The notes beneath the pieces were generated by a model. That model saw only the letters and a program-made list of their open reading frames with translations, made no database searches and had not been told where the DNA came from. Shown piece by piece: positions 1-8,889 of a stretch of DNA of 64,000 nucleotides (position 1 is its first letter; the number at the start of each line of letters is the position of its first letter). The stretch is from positions 62,001 to 126,000 of the forward strand of contig NZ_FMVJ01000010.1 of assembly GCF_900102135.1 (NCBI RefSeq), given 5' to 3'. Position numbers and translations under genes: made by a program. The stretch comes from Microvirga guangxiensis (GTDB lineage Bacteria > Pseudomonadota > Alphaproteobacteria > Rhizobiales > Beijerinckiaceae).

Positions 1-632
1 TCGACGCCACCTGGAACAGCCTCAAACTGGCATTCCTCACCGCCATGATGACTGGCATCTTCGGATTCCTCATCGGCTATGTGGTCGTCAGGACTCGCGG
101 CTCTCTCACCTCGCGCACCCTAGAACTGGTGGCCTTCCTGCCGTACATCTTCCCGGCCCTGGCCTTCGGCGCGATCTATATCGGCATGTTCGCCCGCCCG
201 TTCGGACCGGTCCCGGCACTGTACGGCACCTTCGCGCTGCTGGTCCTGATTTGCTCGGTTAAGACGCTGCCCTTCACGTCGCGCACCGGGATTGCGGCGC
301 TCCTGCAGATTGACAAGTCGCTGGAGGAGGCGGCCCGCGTCCAGGGCATCGGCTGGTTCCGCCGAATGGTGCGGATCATCGTACCAATTGCTGCTGGGGG
401 GCTTCTCTCCGGCATGCTGCTTAGCTTCATCAGCATCATGCGCGAGCTGTCGCTGATCATCCTGCTAGTCACGCCGTCCACCAACGTGCTCGCCGGTGTC
501 ATCTATAACTACCAGAACCAGGACATGCCTCAACTCGTCGGCGTCGCCACCGTGCTGCTCGTCGCCATCGTGATTACGGTCAACCTGGTCGTCCGTGCCT
601 TGTCGACAAAAGCGAGGATTGGAGCAGCCTGA
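1..632 (+). CDS. ABC transporter permease, 3' part only
   Basis: The frame is already open at the window edge (first full codon at base 3) and ends with TGA at 630-632, so the 5' part lies outside. About 209 residues are visible. They are mostly hydrophobic helices with the cytoplasmic EAA loop (EAARVQGIGWFRRM, bases about 328-370) that docks onto the ATPase, which is the mark of a binding-protein-dependent permease of the inner membrane. The binding protein starts 52 bases downstream and the ATPase follows, so it is the channel of that importer. The length and arrangement fit the Fe(III)/putrescine/phosphonate-type permease superfamily, in which two permease modules are often fused. Whether that is so here cannot be seen. 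The substrate is unknown. Confidence 0.85.
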   Translation, partial: DATWNSLKLAFLTAMMTGIFGFLIGYVVVRTRGSLTSRTLELVAFLPYIFPALAFGAIYIGMFARPFGPVPALYGTFALLVLICSVKTLPFTSRTGIAALLQIDKSLEEAARVQGIGWFRRMVRIIVPIAAGGLLSGMLLSFISIMRELSLIILLVTPSTNVLAGVIYNYQNQDMPQLVGVATVLLVAIVITVNLVVRALSTKARIGAA

Positions 633-684
633 CCGCTTCGTCCGGACCGCTCGACACGAAGAGAAACGAAGGAGGAAGCCCATC

Positions 685-1923
685 ATGACACCGACATTCA
701 GAAACGCCAAAACCTGGCTTGCGGCCGGAGCCCTGACCTTTGCCCTGACGACGCCGGCCCTGGCGCAGCAGGCTGATCCCAAGTGGGATGCATGGCTGCA
801 GAAGAGCCAGCTCGGCCCCTACCAGAAAAACGAGAACTGGGACGAGGTCATCACTAACGCAAAGAAGGAGGGCGAAGTCGTCGTCTACTCCTCCACTGGC
901 ACGATGCTGAAGGTAGCTGAGGATTTCGCGAAGCTCTATCCCGAAATCAAAGTAAAGGCCTATGATCTTGGCTCTGAAAAGACCATTGAGAAGGTGGTGC
1001 GCGAGCACCAGGCCGGCGTCTATGCAGCCGACGTGGTCTACTCGGGCGGCACCGAGCAGATGGTATTCGATCTCCTGCCGAACCACCGCATCGTCAACTA
1101 CGTGCCCTCCTATCTGACCGACAGGATCCCCGCCGAACACCGCGAGCCGCTGCTGACGCATGTGATCGAAGCCTACGGCATCTTCTATAACTCGGAGACC
1201 TACCCGCAGCCGCCGATCAAGACCATCTGGGAGCTCACGGAGCCGCAATGGAAGGGCCGCTTCTCGATGAAGTCGCCGGCCGGTTCACTCACCACGCTGA
1301 TGACGCTTGCCGCCATCGTCGAGCATTCCGATGAGATGCAGAAGGCTTATGAGGAGCATTACGGCAAGAAGCTCGAACTCTCGCCTGGCGTCGAAAACGC
1401 GGGCTACGAGTTTCTGCACCGGCTGATCGGCAACGACATCGTCATCTCCGATAACAGTTCGAAGATCGCGACGGCGGTCGGTCTTCGCGGGCAAGCAAAG
1501 CCCCCGATGGCGTTCTCGGTCATCCACTATCTGACCAAGAACCAGACCGACAATTACGCAAACGCGATTCCCTACGATCTGAAGCCCGCGGCGCTGTACT
1601 CGTATCCCACCTATGTCGCGGTCGCCGGACAGGCGCCGCATCCGAATGCCGCGAAGCTCTTCGTGGCGTTCCTGATGGGCAGCAAGGAGCTCAATGCCAA
1701 TTCGGAGCTCAAGCCTCCGTTCAGGTCCGGGAAATCGCTGGAGCTCCTGCAGGGCATGGCCGCCTTCTATCAGGTCGGCACCTTCTCGCCGCGCACGGAC
1801 GTTCCGCCGCCGCCCCACAGCGAGATGTGGCCCAAGGCCCGCAAGCTCACGGCGTCGCCTGAATTCGTGAAGGACAATATCGCGAAGATCAGCGACTTCT
1901 GGATGGCCGAGACGAGCCGATAA
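685..1923 (+). CDS. ABC transporter periplasmic solute-binding protein
   Basis: 412 residues. ATG 685 is chosen because AAGGAGG lies just upstream and because it begins a clean signal peptide: a charged start, a hydrophobic core (WLAAGALTFALTT) and a PALAQQ cleavage region. An in-frame start at 595 would put 30 unlikely residues before it. The mature protein has the two-lobe extracellular-binding-protein look of the FbpA/FutA/PotD class, with a segment EGEVVVYSS near the start of the fold, where family members begin their first strand. It lies between the permease and the ATPase of the same importer. Related proteins bind ferric iron, 2-aminoethylphosphonate or polyamines. The phosphatases downstream favour a phosphorylated organic ligand, but that is inference. 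Confidence 0.85.
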   Translation: MTPTFRNAKTWLAAGALTFALTTPALAQQADPKWDAWLQKSQLGPYQKNENWDEVITNAKKEGEVVVYSSTGTMLKVAEDFAKLYPEIKVKAYDLGSEKTIEKVVREHQAGVYAADVVYSGGTEQMVFDLLPNHRIVNYVPSYLTDRIPAEHREPLLTHVIEAYGIFYNSETYPQPPIKTIWELTEPQWKGRFSMKSPAGSLTTLMTLAAIVEHSDEMQKAYEEHYGKKLELSPGVENAGYEFLHRLIGNDIVISDNSSKIATAVGLRGQAKPPMAFSVIHYLTKNQTDNYANAIPYDLKPAALYSYPTYVAVAGQAPHPNAAKLFVAFLMGSKELNANSELKPPFRSGKSLELLQGMAAFYQVGTFSPRTDVPPPPHSEMWPKARKLTASPEFVKDNIAKISDFWMAETSR

Positions 1924-1958
1924 CCTAACCTGAATGGCTTCCGCACGAGAGAGTGCCC

Positions 1959-3086
1959 ATGTCTGAAATCACCCTCAGAAACATCACCAAGTCGTACGGA
2001 AGCCATCTGGCTCTTCCGAGCCTCGACCTCGACATCCCGAAAGGCAGCTTCGTGACCTTGCTCGGGCCGTCGGGCTGCGGCAAGACCACGACCTTGCGCG
2101 TCATCGCTGGCCTCGAGCAGGCGACAACCGGCGAGGTCGTGCTCGGCGGCAAGACGGTCTACTCCAGCCGGAACGGCGTCTTCGTCCCGCCCGAGCGCCG
2201 TGGCCTTGGCTTCATCTTCCAGAGCTACGCCCTGTGGCCGAACATGAAGGTCGACCGGAACATCACACTGGCGCTCTCGGAGGCGAAACAACCGGCGCAT
2301 GTGATCAAGGAACGACTTGCCGAGGCGCTCGCAAAGGTCCAGCTGACCGGGCTGGCGGACCGTTATCCGTCCGAGCTGTCGGGAGGCCAGCAGCAGCGGG
2401 TGGCCGTGGCCCGCCTGATCGCGGCCCGCAACTCGATCCTGTTGATGGACGAGCCGTTGTCGAACCTCGACGCGAAGCTCCGGACGGAGATGCGCACCGA
2501 GCTCAAGCGTCTGCATCGAGAGTTGCAGGCGACCACCGTATACGTCACGCACGATCAGGTCGAGGCGTTGACTATGTCCGATGTCATCGTGGTGATGAGG
2601 GACGGCGTCATTCAGCAACAGGGCTCGCCCTACGAGATCTATCACGACCCTGCCAACCTCTTCGTCGCCGAGTTCATTGGCGATCCCAGGATCAATCTCC
2701 TTGACGGAATGCTGGAGACTGTTGAGGGCGAGCGGATCGTGCGTTTCGAGGATGCCGCCATTCCGCTTCCGACAAGCCTGCAAGGCGCAAACGGCCCGGT
2801 GACATTCGCGATCAGGCCGGAGAATATCGCAATCGTCGAGCGGCAGGGTCCGTTCAGCCTTCAGGCTGAGGTCGACATCGTCCAGCCCACCGGATCACAG
2901 ACGATCATCTCGCTGACGGTCAAAGGGCATCGAGTCACGGCGCTCATCCCACGTTTCGAGACCTCTCTGCCGCGGAACAACATCTGGATCGAGTTCCCCG
3001 CTGACCAGCTCACCTTCTTCGATAAGGGCAGCGGGAACCGTATCCCATTAAAGCAGTCAGTCGTCGGAGCGTCCCAGGCGGCATGA
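1959..3086 (+). CDS. ABC transporter ATP-binding protein (FbpC/PotA-like)
   Basis: 375 residues. ATG 1959 is preferred over the in-frame GTG at 1953. All nucleotide-binding motifs are present in order: Walker A (GPSGCGKTT), Q-loop (FIFQSYALWP), signature (LSGGQQQRVAVAR), Walker B (ILLMDEPLSNLD) and switch His (VTHDQ). After about residue 235 comes a C-terminal TOBE-type regulatory region, which is typical of the ferric/spermidine/2-AEP importer ATPases rather than of the short amino-acid type. It powers the importer formed with the two preceding genes and sits on the cytoplasmic face of the permease. The gap to the binding-protein gene is 35 bases, so co-transcription is likely. Confidence 0.9.
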   Translation: MSEITLRNITKSYGSHLALPSLDLDIPKGSFVTLLGPSGCGKTTTLRVIAGLEQATTGEVVLGGKTVYSSRNGVFVPPERRGLGFIFQSYALWPNMKVDRNITLALSEAKQPAHVIKERLAEALAKVQLTGLADRYPSELSGGQQQRVAVARLIAARNSILLMDEPLSNLDAKLRTEMRTELKRLHRELQATTVYVTHDQVEALTMSDVIVVMRDGVIQQQGSPYEIYHDPANLFVAEFIGDPRINLLDGMLETVEGERIVRFEDAAIPLPTSLQGANGPVTFAIRPENIAIVERQGPFSLQAEVDIVQPTGSQTIISLTVKGHRVTALIPRFETSLPRNNIWIEFPADQLTFFDKGSGNRIPLKQSVVGASQAA

Positions 3087-3191
3087 GAGCCACCTCCAAC
3101 GGAAGCTCGGTTGGAAGCACAAGAAGAATGCTGCGGTTCACCAACAGGCGGGTCGCAATAGCATGCACATGAAAGCAGGATCTGACTAACG

Positions 3192-3815
3192 ATGGCGACA
3201 CCATTCAACTTCCCACGCCCCCCTATGAGCCTCATCGTTGAGGATCTTCCACCGTTCGGGGTGAAGCTGTTCGTCGGCGATGCCAATGCGGCGTCGGACA
3301 GAGCCCTGCTTGAAAGCAGCGACATCGCCATCGTGGTGAACTGCGCCGTCAACCTCGATATCGACTACACGGCGGGCATCGGAGCCTCCGACGTCGCGTC
3401 GCCGCACGGACCTGTTCGGAACTACAAGCTGGGTCTCATCGACGACGCGGGCAATCCGGACACAATGCTGCTCGCCGGCTATTATCTGCTCGACGGAGCC
3501 CTGCACCAGCAGCTGCCCGACCGTTACACCTATCCGCATCGCCGCCGCGGTAATGTCCTGCTGCACTGCCGCGGAGGGCGTAGCCGATCCGTGATCCTCG
3601 CGGCTTTGTATATCCACATCCAGATACCCGACCGTTTCCCCACCCTCGAATCGGCGATCGATCATCTGCGCGTCACGCGTGAGCTTCACCCGGACGAATG
3701 GATGGAGACACCGAAGCCGATGCTGATCAAGGCCGCTCGTCATGCAGCTGAGTGGATCCGGCGTATCGAGCATGAGAAGCATCCGGCGCCACAGCCCGTT
3801 TCCTCCAGCCAGTAA
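3192..3815 (+). CDS. dual-specificity/tyrosine-type phosphatase family protein
   Basis: 207 residues. The active-site loop HCRGGRSRS (Cys-X5-Arg, about residues 122-130) is the phosphate-binding loop of the cysteine-based phosphatases. The protein has no signal peptide and should be cytoplasmic. It lies about 100 bases after the ABC ATPase and 15 bases before an inositol-monophosphatase gene, so it looks like part of the same transcription unit. Bacterial relatives act on phosphoproteins, phosphoinositides or small phosphate esters. The company of two sugar/inositol phosphatases suggests a small-molecule substrate brought in by the transporter, but this is inference. The ATG has only a weak ribosome-binding site. 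Confidence 0.75.
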   Translation: MATPFNFPRPPMSLIVEDLPPFGVKLFVGDANAASDRALLESSDIAIVVNCAVNLDIDYTAGIGASDVASPHGPVRNYKLGLIDDAGNPDTMLLAGYYLLDGALHQQLPDRYTYPHRRRGNVLLHCRGGRSRSVILAALYIHIQIPDRFPTLESAIDHLRVTRELHPDEWMETPKPMLIKAARHAAEWIRRIEHEKHPAPQPVSSSQ

Positions 3816-3830
3816 GCAGGACAAACTTTC

Positions 3831-4661
3831 ATGCCTCTCCCGAACACAGCCAGAACCACGGTTCCTCCCTCTTTGTCCGCAGCAGATAAATCCAACCTCC
3901 GCCTGTCCGTAGCATGCGCAGTTGCTCGCGAGGCTGGAGCCCTGGCCCGACGCCGGTTCAACGGACGGCCTGGCACAGCCGGCATCAACCTCAAAGGACA
4001 CCAGGACTATCTTTCAGCCGTAGACGCCGAGGTGGAGGGTCTAGTGCGTGGACGGTTGCTGGAGAGCTTCCCGGAGGATTCCTTTTTCGGTGAAGAGGGT
4101 GGGGGATCGTTCGACAACAATGTCTGGGTGGTGGATCCGATTGACGGAACTGCGAACTTCGTGCGCGGGATCTCGCAATTCTGCATCTCCATCGCCTATG
4201 TTCGTGACGGGCAGACCCAAATCGGGATCATTTATGACCCGATGCACGATGAACTGTTCGCAGCGGAGCGCGGCAGAGGTGCGACCCTGAACGGTGAGCC
4301 GATTCAGGTCAGCGGACTGGGTGACATGCAGTCCGCCACCATCGAAGCCGGCTGGTCGACCCGGCTCCCGCTTAGCCAATACGTTGATCTTGTCGGCCGC
4401 ATCCTGGCGGATGGAGCAGGGGTCCGTCGCGGAGGATCAGGCGCACTGGCGCTAGCCTATGTTGCGGCCGGCCGGATTGACGGTTATTGCGAGTTGCACA
4501 TGAACTCATGGGATGCCCTCGCCGGGATGCTGCTGATCGAGGAGGCGGGAGGCTGGGTCAATGATTTCCTCGCCAAATCGGGATTGCGGAACGGCAACAT
4601 AGTGCTCGGCTGCACTACGGGTCTAATGAGTCCTCTCGTCCGCGCGATGGAAATAGCCTGA
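3831..4661 (+). CDS. inositol monophosphatase family protein (first copy)
   Basis: 276 residues, the normal length for the family. The metal-binding signature is complete: a Glu-Glu pair in FFGEEGG, then WVVDPIDGTANF with the Asp-Pro-Ile-Asp-Gly-Thr core, and the C-terminal NSWDALAG with the last catalytic Asp. These residues bind the Mg ions used to cleave a phosphate monoester such as inositol 1-phosphate, histidinol phosphate or a 3'-phosphoadenylate. It starts 15 bases after the phosphatase gene and precedes a second, diverged copy. The first 25 residues are poorly structured, so an internal start is possible. The substrate cannot be told from the sequence. Confidence 0.85.
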   Translation: MPLPNTARTTVPPSLSAADKSNLRLSVACAVAREAGALARRRFNGRPGTAGINLKGHQDYLSAVDAEVEGLVRGRLLESFPEDSFFGEEGGGSFDNNVWVVDPIDGTANFVRGISQFCISIAYVRDGQTQIGIIYDPMHDELFAAERGRGATLNGEPIQVSGLGDMQSATIEAGWSTRLPLSQYVDLVGRILADGAGVRRGGSGALALAYVAAGRIDGYCELHMNSWDALAGMLLIEEAGGWVNDFLAKSGLRNGNIVLGCTTGLMSPLVRAMEIA

Positions 4662-4754
4662 GGCTCACCAGTGTCCTATCCTGAAATGGGGGCGCTGCAC
4701 CTTGTTGTGGCAAGGAGAAGTTGCGCTACCCGGAATCTTTGAAAGTGGTTCTGT

Positions 4755-5606
4755 ATGCTGTTCTCGACCGATGATGCCGAAGCTGTGAATCAGCTTCTCC
4801 GCGAAGCAGCGCGATTCGAGATAATGCCCCGCTTTCGGAACCTCTCGACCCACGAAGTTCGGCAGAAGTCATCACCTATGGATCTCGTGACGGATGCCGA
4901 TGAGGCAGCCGAGCGGGTGATCGCCGCTGGACTGCGGCGAATGTTTCCGTACGCCGTCATCATTGGGGAAGAGGCCACGGAGCGTGATCCGTCGCTGCTG
5001 AACAAGCTGGCGGACGCGGACCTTGCCTTTCTGATCGATCCGGTGGACGGCACCAAGAATTTCGCTTCGGGTCTCCCGCTATTCGGGGTGATGGTGGCGG
5101 CCGTCATGCGAGGAGAGATCATTGCCGGTTGGATCCACGACCCGATCGGGGACGATACCGCGATCGCCGTTCGCGGGGAGGGAGCATGGATTCAGCGGTC
5201 CAGCAGCAACGTTGACCTTCGTGTCGCGCATCCGGTTCCACTCCGTGACATGTCAGGATGTGCGTCCTGGCATCATATGCCGGAGCCCATACGGTCGACC
5301 GTGGCGACGAATCTAACGGGCTTCGGGGCCGTCGCATGTTACCGCTGCGCGGCCCACGAGTACCGACTGGCAGCTGCGGGGCATTGCCATTTCCTCGTCC
5401 ACGCGAAGCTGATGCCTTGGGACCATGCGGCAGGCTGGCTACTCCACCGGGAAGCAGGCGGCTACTCCGCACGGTTTGACGGATCGCCCTATCGCCCGGC
5501 TCTCCACGACGGGGGCATCATTTGTGCCCCCGACGAGGAAGGCTGGCGGATGATTTATGAGCGCCTCTTCAGAGACTCTTCGGGGCTTCGAAACACGCAA
5601 TCCTAA
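4755..5606 (+). CDS. inositol monophosphatase family protein (second copy)
   Basis: 283 residues. It carries the same signature as its neighbour: IIGEEATE for the Glu pair, FLIDPVDGTKNF for the metal-binding Asp residues, and MPWDHAAGWLL for the C-terminal Asp. It is clearly diverged from the copy at 3831 over its whole length, so it is not a recent duplication and may have its own substrate. It is the last gene before the IS6 element at 5672, which sits 65 bases after its stop and may have cut the original operon short. The likely role is magnesium-dependent phosphate-ester hydrolysis in the cytoplasm. Confidence 0.83.
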   Translation: MLFSTDDAEAVNQLLREAARFEIMPRFRNLSTHEVRQKSSPMDLVTDADEAAERVIAAGLRRMFPYAVIIGEEATERDPSLLNKLADADLAFLIDPVDGTKNFASGLPLFGVMVAAVMRGEIIAGWIHDPIGDDTAIAVRGEGAWIQRSSSNVDLRVAHPVPLRDMSGCASWHHMPEPIRSTVATNLTGFGAVACYRCAAHEYRLAAAGHCHFLVHAKLMPWDHAAGWLLHREAGGYSARFDGSPYRPALHDGGIICAPDEEGWRMIYERLFRDSSGLRNTQS

Positions 5607-5671
5607 GATAGGTTATCCAACTAAGCCGCATAATCTATAGACCTGCATGCAGCTCTCAGTAACAATTCTCG

Positions 5672-6475
5672 GGCACCGTTGCATTAACCTCGGCCGTTTA
5701 GCGAGGAGCGGTTCATCAAGGATCCGCTCCCGTGTCTCTGTTCAAGCGCCGTCGCTTCCCGGTTGAGATCATCCTGCTGTGCGTGCGCTGGTACTGCAAG
5801 TATGGGATCAGCTATCGCGACCTGGCCGAAATGATGTCTGAGAGCGGTGTCGCCGTTGATCCATCCACGATCTTCCGTTGAGTTCAACGCTATGCCCCAG
5901 AGATGGAGAAGCGAGTGCGACCCTACCAGGGACACCGTTCAGGCTCCTGGAGGGTGGACGAGACCTACGTCCGCGTAGGAGGCACGTGGAAGTACTTGTT
6001 TCGAGCGGTTGATAAACACGCCCGGTTGATCAGCTTCGTGCTGTCCGATCGCCAAAATTCCAATGCTTCTCATCGCTTCCTGCGTAAAGCCATAAACGCG
6101 ATGAGCGGTTATCCGCCATCATCTATCACGGCGGATAAGCTGGCATCGTATCCCAAGGCAATCCTGCGCCCGCAGAACGAAGGTCACTTGGGGCATCACG
6201 TGAAGCATCGGACATCGAAATACCTCAATGACATCACTGACGCGGATCATGTTGCGCTCAAGCGCGTGATCCGGCCGACGCATGGCTTCCAGACGATGAA
6301 ACCCGCTGCCGCGACCCTGAAGGGCTTTGAGATTATGCGCATGATCCGCCGCATCCAGCGAGAGCGTCAAGCAACAGGCGATATCCGTCTGACCAATCAG
6401 CTCCTCGGTATTGCTGGCTGAGCGGCCCCTTAAATTGGGCCAGTGATGCCGTTTTCAAGTTACTGCAACTGTGCC
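5672..6475 (+). mobile_element. IS6-family insertion sequence, decayed (804 bp)
   Basis: The ends are imperfect inverted repeats: GGCACCGTTGCATTAA at 5672 and its partner at 6460-6475, which reads GGCACAGTTGCAGTAA on the other strand (14 of 16 match). This matches the GGCAC-GTTGCA ends of IS6/IS26-type elements, and 804 bp is a normal length. The eight bases on either side do not match, so no target duplication remains. The single transposase gene is broken. Confidence 0.85.
5732..6421 (+). pseudogene. IS6-family transposase with in-frame TGA
   Basis: The frame opens at GTG 5732 and would encode about 229 residues, but TGA at 5879-5881 interrupts it at the point where IS6 transposases carry a conserved Trp (frame reads TIFR-stop-VQRYAPEM). 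A one-base TGG to TGA change explains it. Downstream, the DDE region keeps the first Asp (WRVDETYV) and the second (TADKLASY), but the third catalytic acid falls where the pattern reads LNDITDADHVALK, so Glu appears to be replaced by Asp. With both changes the product should be inactive. The two other IS6 copies in the window are intact and clearly different in sequence. Confidence 0.85.
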
Positions 6476-6612
6476 GATGGGTATTGCACCCGCACATGTT
6501 CAAATCTCCGTTTCAACGCAAGTGGGGGAAATTTGCACCTCCCCACGACGGCAAGGTCAAGCGCCAATCTTCATGGAAAGGAGGAACGCGGGCGATTGGA
6601 AGCATCGGGAAC

Positions 6613-7437
6613 GGATCCGTCGCAAACTTTTCGTTTCAGAGTTTCAACTACTGAGGCTGCGGTCACAGTAGCGGAGGCAGCAGTGTTTAAGGGCAGGCAT
6701 TTTGATCGGTCGGTAATTCTGCTGTGTGTCCGCTGGTATCTCGCCTACAATCTCAGCCTCCGGAATTTAGAAGAGATGATGGCCGAGCGGGGTATCGTGG
6801 TGGACCACGCTACGGTCGGCCGCTGGGTGGTCCATTACTCACCCGAGCTTCTCGAGCGATTCAATCGACACAAGCGACCCGTCAGCCGTAAGTGGCATGT
6901 CGATGAAACGTATATCAAAGTGCGTGGGCGGTGGATGTATCTCTATCGAGCTATCGACAGCAATGGTGACACGGTCGAATTCTGGTTCAGTGAAAAGCGC
7001 AATCTGACAGCCGCCAAGCGGTTCCTGAGCAACGCGCTCAAGCGGCACGGACGGCCAGAGAGGATCGTCATCGACGGAAGCCAGACTAATCGAGAGGCTA
7101 TCCTGTCATGCGATACAACAGACCGGCTCCAAGACAGAAGGCGGCGTGATCTGAAGCCCATTCGTATCCGCCAAAGCGCCTACCTGAACAATCGGATCGA
7201 GCAGGATCATCGGGCCATTAAGAAACGAGTGCGGCCGATGCTTGGGTTTCAGACCATTGACAGCGCGCGTGCGATCCTGGGAGGCATCGAAATGATCCAC
7301 ATGATGCGTAAACGGCAGGCGAAATATGCCCGCAATCTGCACCCCTCGCTCGCGGAGCAGTTTGAGATCCTGGTCGCCTGAGCGTTGTATCCAGTCCGGC
7401 CAATATCTTGGCACTCAGCAAAATTTGCGACGGATCC
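6613..7437 (+). mobile_element. IS6-family insertion sequence (825 bp)
   Basis: Inverted ends are GGATCCGTCGCAAA at 6613 and the complement of TTTGCGACGGATCC ending at 7437. The element is exactly as long as the related copy at 54543-55367. The eight flanking bases do not form a duplication (TCGGGAAC against CCCTTTCC), so it has either recombined or inserted long ago. It lies 137 bp after the previous IS6 and 103 bp before the acetyltransferase gene. Confidence 0.88.
6683..7381 (+). CDS. IS6-family transposase
   Basis: 232 residues from GTG 6683, which has GGAGG seven bases upstream. The open frame runs further back to 6443, but that part lies partly outside the element and is not transposase-like. 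The catalytic triad is intact: Asp in KWHVDETYIK, Asp in IVIDGSQTNRE and Glu in NNRIEQDHRA. An N-terminal helix-turn-helix region (SLRNLEEMMAERG) precedes the DDE fold, as usual in the family. By my own alignment it is about 84% identical to the transposase at 54612, so the two are related but separate elements. IS6 elements move by a replicative or targeted-conservative route. Confidence 0.92.
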   Translation: MFKGRHFDRSVILLCVRWYLAYNLSLRNLEEMMAERGIVVDHATVGRWVVHYSPELLERFNRHKRPVSRKWHVDETYIKVRGRWMYLYRAIDSNGDTVEFWFSEKRNLTAAKRFLSNALKRHGRPERIVIDGSQTNREAILSCDTTDRLQDRRRRDLKPIRIRQSAYLNNRIEQDHRAIKKRVRPMLGFQTIDSARAILGGIEMIHMMRKRQAKYARNLHPSLAEQFEILVA

Positions 7438-7540
7438 CCTTTCCGAACCCTGCGCACGGAATTGAGAATCCTCTGGAGGCCCAAGATTCGCGTGACGGTC
7501 GCTTCCATCGTACAAGTCGCCCGCCACTGTACTAAATCGG

Positions 7541-8113
7541 ATGCACTCGTCGATGCACGCTTATGAGGCCATCGTTCGTCCCGGAGACACCGCTTGCCTT
7601 CCCGACCTCGCCAAATGCGACTTCTCCTTCGAGGTCACGGTCGAGCGTTCCGAGCCATTCGAGGGCGGGCAGACCATCCCGGTCGCCCCGCCATACCGTA
7701 AGACTTACGACTTCAGCACAAAAGAATTGGCCGGCTACATTGAAGATCCCAACAGAGGGCTTTTCGTGGCGCAGGTGAACGGAAGCTCGATTGGCTATAT
7801 TGCCCTGTCTCAGGGCTGGAATAACTATGCGATCATTGAGGACTTCGCAGTGGATGTCTCCTATCGCGGGATGGGCATTGCTCGCCGCTTGATGGATATA
7901 GCTGTCCAATGGGCGCGAGAAGCTGCCATGGCAGGCATCCGCCTTGAAACTCAATCTAACAATGTTGCCGCTTGCCGCTTCTACGGGCGGTATGGGTTCG
8001 TGCTCGGCGGCTATGACCGCTATCTGTATCAGGCAATGCGTCCCGGCACCCGAGAGGTTGCCTTGTTCTGGTACCTGCCGTTCGCGCGGCAATCCTCATC
8101 GCCAGTCCCATGA
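7541..8113 (+). CDS. GNAT acetyltransferase, streptothricin-acetyltransferase-like
   Basis: 190 residues (an internal ATG at 7553 is possible). The C-terminal half is a GNAT fold: the acetyl-CoA loop VSYRGMGIARRLMD (Arg-Gly-x-Gly-Ile-Ala), then IRLETQSNNVAACRFYGRYG and GYDRYLYQAM, ending REVALFWY. The LETQxNNxxAxxFYxxxGF segment and the closing ALFWY are hallmarks of the streptothricin N-acetyltransferases (Sat/SatA group), which inactivate the antibiotic by acetylating its beta-lysine arm. The N-terminal 60 residues are less familiar. The gene starts 103 bases after an IS6 element, a common setting for captured resistance genes. Substrate assignment is by motif only; a related housekeeping GNAT is possible. 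Confidence 0.72.
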   Translation: MHSSMHAYEAIVRPGDTACLPDLAKCDFSFEVTVERSEPFEGGQTIPVAPPYRKTYDFSTKELAGYIEDPNRGLFVAQVNGSSIGYIALSQGWNNYAIIEDFAVDVSYRGMGIARRLMDIAVQWAREAAMAGIRLETQSNNVAACRFYGRYGFVLGGYDRYLYQAMRPGTREVALFWYLPFARQSSSPVP

Positions 8114-8388
8114 AAGCCTCGTACCACGGCATCCTGTCATGAAGACAACTGCAGCAGTTCACTTCCGCAAAAATCATGACGCACTGTATGCTGGTTCATA
8201 TTACATAATTGGCTGCGGACGTTTCCGGATCAGGTCACGGAAATCTGGTGGCGTTTCCTATCGAATGCCGCATCGATACGATGCTCCCTCTAAGATGAGC
8301 GCATGTTTGAACGCGGAAAACCGGGTCGACTTGTCACCTGCGTGACCCTTCGGGACGCTGGCGCGGCCCTCTGGGTCCGCACAATGCG

Positions 8389-8820
8389 TCAGGAGGTCTG
8401 CGGCAGGGCGCTCGCCTCATATTGCGCCGCGAACTCGGGCGCTGGCGGGATCGGCTTGATGATGTCGATCAGCACGCCGTTCGGGTCCTTTGTGATGAAG
8501 TGTCGTTGCCCGAAAGGCTCGTCCCGCAGAGGGATCAGGATCGGCAGCCCGGCCGCCTGGGCTTCAGCGTAAAGGGAATCCGGGTCCTCGACCTCGAAGT
8601 TGAGGATCATTCCGGAGGTGGGCCTGCGGGCCTCGGCCGGGATCGAATCATGCACACTGTCGAGGATGGCGAGATTGACTCTCTCCTCGTGAACGGACTG
8701 CAGGTGCACGTACCATTCGCTTGTAAACAGCGGCCGGAAGCCGAAATGCCGCTCGTAGAAGGCGGTCGTCCCGGCGACATCGCGGGTCATGACCACTGGA
8801 TAGTAGCTCGTGATCTTCAT
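8389..8820 (-). CDS. VOC/glyoxalase-fold family protein
   Basis: 143 residues with the paired beta-alpha-beta-beta-beta repeats of the vicinal-oxygen-chelate fold: the first half opens [20 protein letters not shown], and the second ends [19 protein letters not shown] with a metal-site-like Glu/Asp/His pattern. Members include glyoxalase I, dioxygenases and antibiotic-sequestering proteins such as bleomycin- or fosfomycin-type resistance proteins. The gene is divergent from a TetR regulator, and an operator-like palindrome lies 24 bases upstream of its start, so the regulator probably represses it. The substrate is unknown. Confidence 0.82.
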   Translation of the reverse strand: MKITSYYPVVMTRDVAGTTAFYERHFGFRPLFTSEWYVHLQSVHEERVNLAILDSVHDSIPAEARRPTSGMILNFEVEDPDSLYAEAQAAGLPILIPLRDEPFGQRHFITKDPNGVLIDIIKPIPPAPEFAAQYEASALPQTS

Positions 8821-8843
8821 CTCTGTTCAACCTTCACATTATG

Positions 8844-8889
8844 ACATACAATCTGTATGTTTTTGACGATTAACATACAGGCTGTTTGC
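8844..8889. promoter_or_regulatory. two TetR-type operators between VOC and tetR genes
   Basis: Two related palindromes lie in the divergent intergenic region. The first, ACATACAATCTGTATGT at 8844-8860, is perfect (7-base arms, 3-base centre). The second, ACATACAGGCTGTTTGC at 8873-8889, has the same left arm and a decayed right arm and abuts the tetR start codon. Their centres are 29 bases apart. They are probably the binding sites through which the TetR protein controls both genes. Confidence 0.75.
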
